A DNA stretch of 64,000 nucleotides from Clostridia bacterium (GTDB taxonomy: Bacteria; Bacillota; Clostridia; Christensenellales; Pumilibacteraceae), in the NCBI GenBank assembly GCA_900767465.1, contig CAAGAW010000009.1, positions 353,424-417,423 of the forward strand. Reading direction: 5' to 3'. A program made the translations under genes and the position numbers. The notes below the pieces were generated by a model, which saw only the letters and a program-made list of their open reading frames with translations, searched no databases and was not told where the DNA came from. Shown here piece by piece: positions 52,785 through 61,228 of this stretch. Numbering within the stretch: position 1 is the stretch's first letter; the number at the start of each line of letters is the position of its first letter.

Positions 52785-53819
52785 TTACAATCTTTCGATA
52801 AGCGCGAGCATTTCGGAAACGACTTCGCTCTGATCGATCGTTTTTAAGAAATCGCCGCGTACGTATATCGCGGTTTTTCCGTTTTTTCCGCCGCAAACCG
52901 CAACGTCGGCGTTTTTTGCCTCGCCCGGACCGTTCACAGCGCACCCCATTACCGCGATCTTTATCGGCTTGGTAATTTTCGCTGTCGCCTCTTCGAGCGC
53001 GCGGACAACCGACTCCGCGTCGTACTCGCAACGCGAACAGGTCGGACACGAAACTATTTCCGCACCGCATTTTTTAAGTCCGAGCGAGCCCAGAATGAGT
53101 TTTGCGACTTTTACCTCTTCTCTCGGGTCGCCGGTAAGCGAAACGCGGATCGTATCGCCGATTCCTTTCAGAAGCAGCGCGCCGATTCCGACCGAAGATT
53201 TTACAGTGCCGCGTAACGCGGAGCCGCTTTCGGTAACGCCGAGATGGAGCGGGTAATCGCATTTGCCCGAAAGATACTCGTACGCCTCGATCGTTTCGCG
53301 TACGGACGAGGATTTGACCGAAATCACGGTATCGTAAAACCCGAATTTTTCGAGAACGGCTACGTGGTAAAGCGCGCTTTCGGCAAGCGCGACGGCACCG
53401 GAATATTTTTCGAGAACGCGCTTTTCGACCGAGCCGGAATTCACGCCGACGCGGACAGGAACTCCGTTGCGTTTACAAGCGGCTACGACTTCGGCGATTT
53501 TGCTTTCGTCACTTACGTAACCGGGGTTAAATCTGATCTTGTCAAAGCCTATATCCGCGCACGCGACGGCGTGACGATAATCGAACTGAATATCCGCAAC
53601 GAGCGGCGCGCGCGTTTTTCCGATAATATTGCGGCAAGCGTTCACCTCGTCGTCCGAACTGACTGCGATACGAACTACGTCGCACCCGACCTCTTCGAGC
53701 GCGCAGATCTGATCGAGCGTGCGCGCGTAATCGAGAGTCGGCGTATTCGTCATCGACTGGATCGTAATCGGTTCGCCGCCGCCGATATAAAGATTTCCGA
53801 CTTTAATTCTGCGGGTCAT
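52785..53819 (-). CDS. ispG: 4-hydroxy-3-methylbut-2-en-1-yl diphosphate synthase IspG
   Basis: 344 residues, MEP-pathway iron-sulphur enzyme. N-terminal TIM barrel with GGxxPITIQSMTNT at about 13-26 and a C-terminal cluster domain with CPTCSRC near 258-264 and the third cysteine in GCAVNGPGEA near 292-301. The short bacterial form without the plant-type insert. ATGA overlap with the rseP stop, 12 bases before the PolC-like gene. dxr, rseP and ispG in a row is typical of clostridia. Confidence 0.97.
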   Translation of the reverse strand: MTRRIKVGNLYIGGGEPITIQSMTNTPTLDYARTLDQICALEEVGCDVVRIAVSSDDEVNACRNIIGKTRAPLVADIQFDYRHAVACADIGFDKIRFNPGYVSDESKIAEVVAACKRNGVPVRVGVNSGSVEKRVLEKYSGAVALAESALYHVAVLEKFGFYDTVISVKSSSVRETIEAYEYLSGKCDYPLHLGVTESGSALRGTVKSSVGIGALLLKGIGDTIRVSLTGDPREEVKVAKLILGSLGLKKCGAEIVSCPTCSRCEYDAESVVRALEEATAKITKPIKIAVMGCAVNGPGEAKNADVAVCGGKNGKTAIYVRGDFLKTIDQSEVVSEMLALIERL

Positions 53820-54973
53820 AGCACGAACCCCAGAATATCTATTATTATCACGAAACCGAACAACAAAAGCATACCGACCGCGTGAATAACGTTTTCGACT
53901 TTGCGGTTGATCGGCTTTTTACGTATCCATTCGATGAGCGTGAACACGATTTTCGATCCGTCCAGCGCGGGAATGGGCAGTACGTTGAATATAGCGAGGT
54001 TGCTTGCGATAAGCGGCAAAAGGAGTAAGATATATCGCCAGTCGATCATGCCGAACTGAGCGACGGCTTTTATCGTGCCGACCGGTCCGGTCATCTGATT
54101 GAGCGGAATTCTGCCGGTGATAAGCCCGCCGAAAGTCTGTAGCACCATAAGAGACAGTTTGCCGGTGTACGGAACGGCGTAACGGAGAGCATAACCGGCG
54201 CCCGACCTGATTCCTTTGTACGAAATCTGCATCCCGAGTCCGATATAATCCTGCTGCTTATCTTCGATCTTTGCGCTCACCTGCTGCATCTTTACCGCGA
54301 CGTCGATTTCTTCTCCGTCGCGAATTACGGTCAATACGTAAGTTCTGCCATCGGTTTTATCGACCAGAAGTTCGTCGTAACCTTTCATTATACCGATTTT
54401 CACTCCGTCGACTGCGATTATTTCGTCGCCCGTGCGAAGTTCGGCGCAGTACGGCGCGCCTTCGGCGTTTACGTAAAGATTCTGTACGACGGGTACGGAA
54501 TAGCCTACTACGAGAATGAATACGAACGAAAAAATTATCGCCGAAACGAAGTTGAAAAACGCACCCGCGAACAGGACTATTATCCTCTTCCACGGCTCTT
54601 CTTCGACGAACGATTTAGTCGGTTTTTCCTCGGTTTTATTAAGCGGATCGACGCACGGCGGCATCACGGGAACCGGCGTCGTTTCCTCGAAAACTTCGTC
54701 GGGGTTAACGAACTCTTCCGCGCCTTTTTCGTCCGTTTCGAGTCCGTTTTCGTCCTCGAACGCGCAGTATCCGCCAAGCGGGATCATACGGAGCGAAAAT
54801 TTCTCGCCCGTTTTTTTGTTGGTTTTCGAAAAAATAAGCGGACCGAATCCGATCGAAAATTCGTTGATTTTGAACTTGAAAATTTTACCCGCGACGTAAT
54901 GACCGAGTTCGTGAATAACGATCATCGTAAGAAGAATGACTATTGCGAGGATTACGTAAAGAAAATACTTCAT
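53816..54973 (-). CDS. rseP: RIP metalloprotease RseP/RasP
   Basis: 385 residues, intramembrane zinc protease that cleaves anti-sigma factors and signal-peptide remnants. HELGH at residues 21-25 in the first membrane helix; a PDZ domain about 165-250 containing AELRTGDEIIAVDG; partner motif NVLPIPALDGSK near 335. A Pro/Glu-rich loop of about 40 residues (80-120) between helices is longer than in relatives. Overlaps dxr (ATGA) and ispG (ATGA), so coupling is tight. Confidence 0.96.
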   Translation of the reverse strand: MKYFLYVILAIVILLTMIVIHELGHYVAGKIFKFKINEFSIGFGPLIFSKTNKKTGEKFSLRMIPLGGYCAFEDENGLETDEKGAEEFVNPDEVFEETTPVPVMPPCVDPLNKTEEKPTKSFVEEEPWKRIIVLFAGAFFNFVSAIIFSFVFILVVGYSVPVVQNLYVNAEGAPYCAELRTGDEIIAVDGVKIGIMKGYDELLVDKTDGRTYVLTVIRDGEEIDVAVKMQQVSAKIEDKQQDYIGLGMQISYKGIRSGAGYALRYAVPYTGKLSLMVLQTFGGLITGRIPLNQMTGPVGTIKAVAQFGMIDWRYILLLLPLIASNLAIFNVLPIPALDGSKIVFTLIEWIRKKPINRKVENVIHAVGMLLLFGFVIIIDILGFVL

Positions 54974-56121
54974 TTTTGCTCCGTTCCGTAATTAAACCGG
55001 TTGAAAACGTCCGTTATCGTTCTTTCGTGTATTTCGATTATTTCTTCCGCCGACGAGTATTTTGCGGGCGTTGCGTCGTCGATCGCTTTGCGCACCACGT
55101 CGAAAATGTCGGTAAAACCGATTACTCCGTTCAAAAAAAGTTCGACCGCCGCTTCGTTTGCCGCATTGAGAATCGCCGGCATTGTCCCACCCGCCTCAAG
55201 CGCGCGTTTTGCGTACGCCGGCATCGGGAAATTGACTTCGTCTGGTACGAAAAACCGTATGTCTTTAGAAAAATCGAACGGCGGAATACCGCAAGATACT
55301 CTTTCGGGATACGTGAGCGCGTAACTTATGGGCAGTTCCATAGTCGGCTCGGCGATCTGCGCGATTATCGAACCGTCGTCAAACTCGACCATCGAATGGA
55401 TTATGCTGTCGGGCTGAATTATATAGTCGACGTTTACGGTGTCGAACAACCAACGCGCTTCTATTATTTCAAGTCCTTTGTTCATCATCGTCGCACTGTC
55501 TACCGAGATCTTTTTGCCCATCGACCAGTTAGGGTGCCTTACCGCCTGTTCCGGCGTGATACCGCCAAGTTCCGCTCGCGTTCTGCCTCGGAACGGACCT
55601 CCGCTCGCGGTGAGAATTATTCGCCTTAAATCGGCTTTTCGTCCGCATTCGAGGCATTGAAAAACGGCGGAATGTTCGCTGTCTACCGGCAGAATCGGAA
55701 CGTTTTTCTCTTTTGCAAGTCGCATAACGTATTCGCCGCACGCAACGAGCGTTTCTTTATTTGCGAGCGCGACTTTTTTACCGGAGTTTATCGCGGACAG
55801 AACGCCGCGAAGGCCTTTAAGCCCCACTACCGCCGCAACTACGACGTCTGTCTCGCAAAGCGAAGCGGCAATCTCCTGCGCTTTCGGATCGGCGCAAATT
55901 TCACAGTCGTATTTTATCGCTCCGCGCAGAAAATCGAGTTTGCTCTTATCCGAAATTCCGACGAACACGGGACGAAATTCGTTTGCTTGCTTTGCCAAAA
56001 GTTCCGCATTGCCGCCGCACACCAGCGCGACCACGCGGAATCTGTCGGGGTTCCGGCGAACGACGTTAAGCGTCTGAACGCCTATCGACCCCGTACTGCC
56101 GAGTACGCAAACGCCCGTCAT
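54970..56121 (-). CDS. dxr: 1-deoxy-D-xylulose 5-phosphate reductoisomerase
   Basis: 383 residues, first committed MEP-pathway enzyme. NADPH motif GSTGSIGVQTL at residues 7-17; metal and substrate sequence PVDSEHSAVFQCL near 145; SMGKKISVDSATMMNKGLE split across about 210-230. The start is ATG 56121, overlapping the cdsA stop (ATGA), 57 codons inside the longest frame, because the family begins right there. Confidence 0.97.
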   Translation of the reverse strand: MTGVCVLGSTGSIGVQTLNVVRRNPDRFRVVALVCGGNAELLAKQANEFRPVFVGISDKSKLDFLRGAIKYDCEICADPKAQEIAASLCETDVVVAAVVGLKGLRGVLSAINSGKKVALANKETLVACGEYVMRLAKEKNVPILPVDSEHSAVFQCLECGRKADLRRIILTASGGPFRGRTRAELGGITPEQAVRHPNWSMGKKISVDSATMMNKGLEIIEARWLFDTVNVDYIIQPDSIIHSMVEFDDGSIIAQIAEPTMELPISYALTYPERVSCGIPPFDFSKDIRFFVPDEVNFPMPAYAKRALEAGGTMPAILNAANEAAVELFLNGVIGFTDIFDVVRKAIDDATPAKYSSAEEIIEIHERTITDVFNRFNYGTEQK

Positions 56122-57083
56122 ACCCCGAGTACGATGCGCACAACGGTAAAGTACGCGTAAATGAATACGGCGGAAATAATGAGTCCGTCGATTCTGTCCA
56201 TAAACCCGCCGTGTCCGCGCAGGATGTTTCCGAAGTCTTTGATATTGCACTGTCGTTTGATGTACGACGAAATAAGGTCGCCCATCTGACACGAAATCGC
56301 GGTGATAAAGCCGAGGATTACGAAATGGAAAAAGTTAGCGACGCCCGAATAAACTATCGGTACGCAATTAAATATACCGAATTCGGCAAACACCCAGATG
56401 ACGATCCCGGCGACAATTCCGCCGAAAAGTCCGCCTATCGACCCCGAAACGGTCTTGTTAGGGCTTATATGAGGGCAAAGTTTGGGTCCGCGGAATATGC
56501 TCCCCACGAAATACGCCATAGTATCGGTAAGCGTAGTCGCGCCGAAAGCCATAATTATCGCTACGGGCGAAAAGTCGCCGAGATAGGACAGCGCGAGAAG
56601 ATACGTCAGAATCGTTTCGGGATAAATCATCACGAAAAGCGTACTTACCGCGTTGTTGATGTTAAGTTTCGGGTTCATCATAACGTACGCAAGGCAAATG
56701 ATGAACATCAGCACGACCGTACCGAACGCCGCCGTGATTCCGCCGCGATGTTCCATATATTCGGACAACAGGAAAAACATAAGCGTCCCGACAAGAACGT
56801 TGGCATACACGAAAAAAATTACCGGTTTTGCATAACTTAAACCGATAGCTTTGGAAAATTCGTACGCGGAAGTAAGCGACAGCACAAGCACGAGTCCGTA
56901 AAACCAGCGACTGTCCGCGTAAATCGTAAGCAGAATAAAACCTGCGTAAAGCACCGCTATAAACGCAGCCGTAATAAGTCTTTGACCGAGATTTTTAGGC
57001 TTGCCGAGGTGGTGTTTGCCGCCTTCTTCCGCTACGGGAACGGACGGCGTAGTCTCTAATTCTTTATTTTCGTTTTCGCTCAT
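56118..57083 (-). CDS. cdsA: Phosphatidate cytidylyltransferase
   Basis: 321 residues; makes CDP-diacylglycerol, the substrate of PgsA. A polar N-terminal extension of about 30 residues precedes eight or so membrane helices. The family signature is DTMAYFVGSIFRGPK followed by SPNKTVSGSIGG near 190-220, and a late MDRIDGL near 298. One base after the uppS stop and overlapping dxr. Confidence 0.96.
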   Translation of the reverse strand: MSENENKELETTPSVPVAEEGGKHHLGKPKNLGQRLITAAFIAVLYAGFILLTIYADSRWFYGLVLVLSLTSAYEFSKAIGLSYAKPVIFFVYANVLVGTLMFFLLSEYMEHRGGITAAFGTVVLMFIICLAYVMMNPKLNINNAVSTLFVMIYPETILTYLLALSYLGDFSPVAIIMAFGATTLTDTMAYFVGSIFRGPKLCPHISPNKTVSGSIGGLFGGIVAGIVIWVFAEFGIFNCVPIVYSGVANFFHFVILGFITAISCQMGDLISSYIKRQCNIKDFGNILRGHGGFMDRIDGLIISAVFIYAYFTVVRIVLGV

Positions 57084-57084
57084 T

Positions 57085-57783
57085 TCATTTAACCTTTCCG
57101 TAACGCCGGTTGCGGTGCCGGAATTCGTCTACGACAGAGTCGAATTCCTCGTCCGAAAAGTCCGGCCACAGCGTATCCGTAAAAAACAGTTCGGTATACG
57201 CCGTCTGATAAAGCAGAAAGTTGCTTAATCGTTTTTCTCCGCCCGTCCGTATAAGCATATCCGGATCGGGTTGACCGTAAGTGTATAAAAGTTTGCCGAT
57301 ACTTTCTTCCGATACTTCTTCGCCGCGTTTTACGGCTTCGTTTACCGCTCTTACGATTTCGGCTCTTCCGCCGTAATTGAGCGCGACGTTAAAAGTTCCG
57401 TTCTTTCCGTCCTTACTGTCGGACTCGGCGTCGCTGAGAATTTGCGCAACGTCCGAAGGGAAAAATTTCCGATCGCCGAGGATCCTGATTTTTATGCCGC
57501 GGTCGATAAAACGCCGGAACGTAGTGGCGAAATTCTTACGTATAAGGTCGATAAGTCCGTCTACTTCCTCTTTTGGACGCAGCCGGTTTTCGGTGGAAAA
57601 GGCATAAACGGTAACGTATTTAAAGCCCGTATCGAACGCATGCGTCACCAGTCTTATAAGCGTTTTAACGCCCTCACGATGACCGAACGAACGCGGCAAA
57701 AGGCGTTTTTGCGCCCATCTGCCGTTGCCGTCCATAATCATCGCCACGTGAAGAGGCTGAGTTTTGATTTCGTCAGACTTCAA
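57085..57783 (-). CDS. uppS: Undecaprenyl diphosphate synthase
   Basis: 232 residues, cis-prenyltransferase for the cell-wall lipid carrier. Catalytic aspartate in IMDGNGRWA at about 17-25; FSTENxxRP at about 66; RTGGEKRLSNFLLYQ near 190 and ELxFTDTLWPDF near 205. Start is TTG at 57783, 11 bases inside frr, with only a weak upstream purine box, so it is probably translationally coupled to frr. Confidence 0.96.
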   Translation of the reverse strand: MKSDEIKTQPLHVAMIMDGNGRWAQKRLLPRSFGHREGVKTLIRLVTHAFDTGFKYVTVYAFSTENRLRPKEEVDGLIDLIRKNFATTFRRFIDRGIKIRILGDRKFFPSDVAQILSDAESDSKDGKNGTFNVALNYGGRAEIVRAVNEAVKRGEEVSEESIGKLLYTYGQPDPDMLIRTGGEKRLSNFLLYQTAYTELFFTDTLWPDFSDEEFDSVVDEFRHRNRRYGKVK

Positions 57784-58348
57784 GAACTTCCGCTTCCTTG
57801 GCTTTTACGAGCGAGTCCACGTCCGCTACTTTACCGTCGAGAATACGCTGAACTTCCTTTTCGTATGTTGCGGCTTCGTCCTCGGTGATCTTGTTGTCTT
57901 TTTTGAAGTTTTTGATCTTGTCGAGAACGTCGCGGCGCGAGTTACGAAGCGTTACTTTGTAGTCCTCGCCCGTCTTTTTAACCTGTTTTACAAGGTCACG
58001 GCGACGTTCTTCGGTAAGTTGCGGGAAAACGAGACGGATAACTTTGCCGTCGTCGGAGGGCGTGATGCCGATATCCGACTGAGAAATAGCCTTAACGACC
58101 GCTTTGATCATACTCGCATCCCATACCGAAATCTGCAAAAGTCTTGCCTCGGGTACGGTAATGTTGGACATCTGATTGAGCGGCGTTGGCGTTCCGTAGT
58201 AATCCACTACGATTTTGTTAAGAATCTGGGGGTTCGCTCTGCCGGCGCGAATCGAGTTGAGTTCGCTTTTAAGATGGTCGACGGTATCTTCGAGTTCGAG
58301 TTCGTATTCGTCGAAAGCGTCTCCCACTTCGGGTAGATTGAAATTCAT
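57773..58348 (-). CDS. frr: Ribosome recycling factor
   Basis: 191 residues, splits post-termination ribosomes with EF-G. Helical tail signatures RAGRANPQIL near 38-47, NITVPEARLLQISVWDASM split across 62-80, and RLVFPQLTEERRRDLVKQVKK in the C-terminal helix. GGAGG before the ATG; own promoter 50 bases upstream. Confidence 0.97.
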   Translation of the reverse strand: MNFNLPEVGDAFDEYELELEDTVDHLKSELNSIRAGRANPQILNKIVVDYYGTPTPLNQMSNITVPEARLLQISVWDASMIKAVVKAISQSDIGITPSDDGKVIRLVFPQLTEERRRDLVKQVKKTGEDYKVTLRNSRRDVLDKIKNFKKDNKITEDEAATYEKEVQRILDGKVADVDSLVKAKEAEVLEV

Positions 58349-58394
58349 ATTATCCTCCGTATGCGGCGTTGCCGCGGTTTCTGTATTCTTATAT

Positions 58395-58423
58395 ATTATA
58401 GCAGAATAAAATATTTTTTACAA
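58395..58423 (-). promoter_or_regulatory. Sigma-A promoter of frr-uppS-cdsA-dxr-rseP-ispG
   Basis: Minus strand: -35 TTGTAA (58418-58423), 17-base spacer, -10 TATAAT (58395-58400). Confidence 0.78.
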
Positions 58424-58426
58424 CTG

Positions 58427-59122
58427 TTATTTGACGGTTGTGCCGATTTTTTCTCCGCGCGCGGCTTTAATGAGTCCGCCGTCCACGTTGAGTCCGAACG
58501 CAACGATTGGTATACGGTTTTCCATGCAAAGGGTAAGCGCGGTGAAATCCATCACTTTAAGGTCGCGGTTAATGACGTCCATATAGGAAATCTCGTCGAT
58601 TCTCTTCGCGTCCGGATTGGTGTGCGGGTCGGAATCGTAAACGCCGTCCACGTTTTTTGCCATAAGCAAAACGTCTGCCTTGATCTCGATTGCGCGAAGC
58701 GCCGCGCCCGAATCGGTGGAAAAGTACGGGTTGCCCGTTCCGCACGCAAAAATAACGATTCTTCCGCATTCGAAATGACGAAGCGCCTTACGAAGAATAA
58801 AAGGTTCGGCAACCTGCGGAATATTGAGCGCGGTCTGAACGCGGACCGGAACGCCTTTCGCTTCGATAGCGTCCTGGAGGGCAAGCGCGTTCATAATCGT
58901 CGCAAGCATGCCCATGTGATCGGCGGTTACCCTGTCCATATTCGTTCCCTGTCTGCCGCGCCAGAAGTTGCCGCCGCCTACGACAATACCCACTTCTACG
59001 CCTTCGTTATGAATCTCGACTATCTGATTTACGATAAAATCGACGGTTTCGGGATTGATTCCCACGCCTTTATCTCCGGCAAGAGCCTCGCCGCTTATTT
59101 TAAGAAGTACTCTCTTATACAT
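58427..59122 (-). CDS. pyrH: UMP kinase
   Basis: 231 residues, bacterial hexameric UMP kinase. Begins YKRVLLKISGEAL; GGGNFWRG at about 53-60; the AxGTGNPYFSTDSGAALRA region near 120-138; MDFTALTLC near 193. The start is ATG 59122, 39 codons inside the longest frame, with GGAGG 6 bases upstream. That box lies directly after the T run of the terminator behind tsf. Confidence 0.97.
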   Translation of the reverse strand: MYKRVLLKISGEALAGDKGVGINPETVDFIVNQIVEIHNEGVEVGIVVGGGNFWRGRQGTNMDRVTADHMGMLATIMNALALQDAIEAKGVPVRVQTALNIPQVAEPFILRKALRHFECGRIVIFACGTGNPYFSTDSGAALRAIEIKADVLLMAKNVDGVYDSDPHTNPDAKRIDEISYMDVINRDLKVMDFTALTLCMENRIPIVAFGLNVDGGLIKAARGEKIGTTVK

Positions 59123-59132
59123 CTGATCCTCC

Positions 59133-59167
59133 AAAAAAACGGGAACACTTATGCTAAGCGTTCCCGT
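59133..59167 (-). terminator. tsf-pyrH intergenic terminator
   Basis: Minus strand: GGGAACGCTTA/TAAGTGTTCCC stem (one G-U), loop GCA, GTTTTTTT, then the GGAGG of pyrH within two bases of the T run. Confidence 0.9.
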
Positions 59168-59180
59168 CCGGTCGTAAAAA

Positions 59181-60119
59181 TTACAGTTTGTTGGCGATCT
59201 TTGCGATCTCTTCGGCAAAGTTCTCGCTCTTCTTTTCAAGACCTTCGCCCATCACAAAACGCTCGAATTTAAGAATTTCGGCATTACCGCCCGCTTTCTT
59301 CGCGACAGCCGCAAGGTGCTGAGAAACGGTAACCGAAGGATCTTTTACGAAATCCTGATCGATAAGACAGATCTCTTTGTAGAATTTCTTGATTCTTCCT
59401 ACGAGCATCTTATCGATGATCGCGTCGGGCTTGCCCGCCATTTTCTCGTCGTTTTTGATCTGCGCTTTAAGAATTTCGCGCTCGTGTTCGACTTCCTCGT
59501 CGGGAACCTCGCATTCGTAGGTGTACTTGGGCGCAAAAGCCGCGATATGCATAGCGATGTCGTGGCAAGCGGCCTTGAACTCGTCGTTGTCTGCGACCGC
59601 GGCGTCTGCTTTTACTCCGAGAAGAACGCCGATCTTTCCGCCCATGTGAATGTAGGTTTCGGCTCTGCCGTCAACCTCCATGCGAACGAAACGACGAAGC
59701 GAAATTTTCTCGCCGATTTTTGCGGTCGCGTTGTTGATTGCGTCCTGAACCGTACCCTCGTCGAAAGTCGCGGGAGCGGCAAGAAGCGCTTCGAGCGACG
59801 ACGGATCGGTTTCGGCAACCTGTTTGGTAACCGAGCCGACGAGAGCGATAAACGGATCGCTGTTCGCAACGAAGTCGGATTCGCAGTTGATTTCGGCGAG
59901 CGCGCCAACTTTGCCGTCTGCGCTCATATACGCGCCTACAAGTCCTTCGGACGCGATACGCGAAGCCTTTTTAGCGGCGATGTTCACGCCTTGCTCGCGA
60001 AGATACTCGGCTGCTTTGTCCATGTCGCCGTCGGTTGCGGTAAGCGCCTTTTTGCAATCCATCATTCCCGCTCCGGTCTGGGCGCGGAGGGTGGCTACGT
60101 CTTTTGCCGTGAAAGCCAT
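59181..60119 (-). CDS. tsf: Elongation factor Ts
   Basis: 312 residues, guanine nucleotide exchange factor for EF-Tu. N-terminal UBA-like domain with RAQTGAGMMDCKKAL at about 13-27; two core domains (EINCESDFVA near 77; MHIAAFAPKY near 200); coiled-coil MLVGRIKKFYKEICLIDQ near 240. Follows rpsB; ATG with AAGGAG. Confidence 0.98.
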   Translation of the reverse strand: MAFTAKDVATLRAQTGAGMMDCKKALTATDGDMDKAAEYLREQGVNIAAKKASRIASEGLVGAYMSADGKVGALAEINCESDFVANSDPFIALVGSVTKQVAETDPSSLEALLAAPATFDEGTVQDAINNATAKIGEKISLRRFVRMEVDGRAETYIHMGGKIGVLLGVKADAAVADNDEFKAACHDIAMHIAAFAPKYTYECEVPDEEVEHEREILKAQIKNDEKMAGKPDAIIDKMLVGRIKKFYKEICLIDQDFVKDPSVTVSQHLAAVAKKAGGNAEILKFERFVMGEGLEKKSENFAEEIAKIANKL

Positions 60120-60149
60120 AATTGTAATCTCCTTAGATTAAAATAGAAA

Positions 60150-60199
60150 CGAACCCGCGTTTCCCGAAGCCTTCTGCGGTGACGGGCAACGGGGGTTCG
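60150..60199 (-). promoter_or_regulatory. rpsB-tsf intergenic attenuator-like hairpin
   Basis: Minus strand: CGAACCC/GGGTTCG outer stem, CGTT/AACG and CCCG/CGGG inner stems with small bulges, followed by TTTCTATTTT. A weak or partial terminator that would set the tsf to rpsB ratio. Confidence 0.65.
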
Positions 60200-60220
60200 T
60201 CGTGTGTCCTTGTTTTGATA

Positions 60221-61024
60221 TTACTCTGCGTCGGTTGCTGCTTCGACTGCCTCTTCCGCAACGGCTTCCGCTTCGGTTTCGGCTGCCTTTTCGGCGTTCA
60301 TCTGCGCTTCCATCTGACGACGAAGGGCAAGACCCTCTTCGCCCTCGCGAGCCTCGATTACCGCGTCTGCCATCGCGCCGGCGATGAGTTTGATCGAACG
60401 GATAGCGTCGTCGTTACCGGGGATAACGTAATCGACTTCGTCCGGATCACAGTTGGTATCGACGATACCTACGATCGGGATATTGAGTTTGCGAGCTTCG
60501 GCAACCGCAAGGTGTTCCTTCTTGGGGTCAACCACGAAAAGCGCGCCGGGAAGCGAACGCATATCCTTGATTCCGCCGAGATTCTCTTCGAGTTTGTCGC
60601 GCTCCGCGATAAGTTTGGATACTTCTTTCTTGGGCAGAACGTTGAACTCGTTCATCTTCTCCATCTGATTGAGTTTATTAAGTCTCTCGATGCGTGTTCT
60701 GATCGTCGAGAAGTTGGTGAGCGTGCCGCCGAGCCAACGGGAATTGATATAGAACATTCCGCATTTCTGCGCTTCCTGTCCGATCGCTTCCTGAGCCTGC
60801 TTCTTGGTACCGACGAAAAGAATATTCTTTCCGCTCTCCGCTACGCTCTTGATGAACGCGTAAGCGTCGTCGATAAGTCCCACCGTTTTTTCGAGGTTGA
60901 TAATATAAATATCGTTTCTCGAAGTATAGATGTACTTCTTCATTTTCGGATTCCATTTGCGGGTGGGGTGTCCGAAATGCACGCCCGCCTCGAGCAACTG
61001 TTTCATCGAAACAACGTTTGCCAT
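60221..61024 (-). CDS. rpsB: 30S ribosomal protein S2
   Basis: 267 residues. S2 core with LLEAGVHFGHPTRKWNPKMKKYI near 10-33, FVGTKKQAQEAI near 68, WLGGTLTNFSTI near 95 and the IVDTNCDP strand near 185; an Ala/Glu-rich acidic tail of about 35 residues. CAGGAGG box 8 bases before ATG. First gene of the superoperon, with a strong promoter and a folded leader. Confidence 0.98.
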   Translation of the reverse strand: MANVVSMKQLLEAGVHFGHPTRKWNPKMKKYIYTSRNDIYIINLEKTVGLIDDAYAFIKSVAESGKNILFVGTKKQAQEAIGQEAQKCGMFYINSRWLGGTLTNFSTIRTRIERLNKLNQMEKMNEFNVLPKKEVSKLIAERDKLEENLGGIKDMRSLPGALFVVDPKKEHLAVAEARKLNIPIVGIVDTNCDPDEVDYVIPGNDDAIRSIKLIAGAMADAVIEAREGEEGLALRRQMEAQMNAEKAAETEAEAVAEEAVEAATDAE

Positions 61025-61048
61025 AGTTTTTACCTCCTGTTAAACCTC

Positions 61049-61129
61049 CCCGCACATCTGCTCCGATCGCTTTCGTCCGACACTGAAATGAATTTTATCG
61101 GACGCACAGAAGCGACGAATCCGCACGGG
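61049..61129 (-). promoter_or_regulatory. Structured rpsB 5' leader RNA (candidate S2 autoregulatory element)
   Basis: On the minus-strand transcript three nested helices form: P1 CCCGTGC (61123-61129) with GTGCGGG (61049-61055, two G-U); P2 TCGCTT (61110-61115) with AAGCGA (61067-61072); P3 GTCCGA (61098-61103) with TCGGAC (61075-61080). It lies between the promoter and the rpsB ribosome site. S2 leaders that bind S2 are known in other phyla; identity here is inference. Confidence 0.65.
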
Positions 61130-61149
61130 TGTGTATTAAACCGTCGATT

Positions 61150-61178
61150 ATTATAACACAAATCGGCGCGAAACGCAA
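61150..61178 (-). promoter_or_regulatory. Sigma-A promoter of rpsB-tsf
   Basis: Minus strand: -35 TTGCGT (61173-61178), 17-base spacer, -10 TATAAT (61150-61155), giving a leader of about 120 bases. Confidence 0.85.
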
Positions 61179-61228
61179 CCGTTTTACGCCGATTATTGAA
61201 ACAAAATTCAAACTATTTTAAAGCACGC

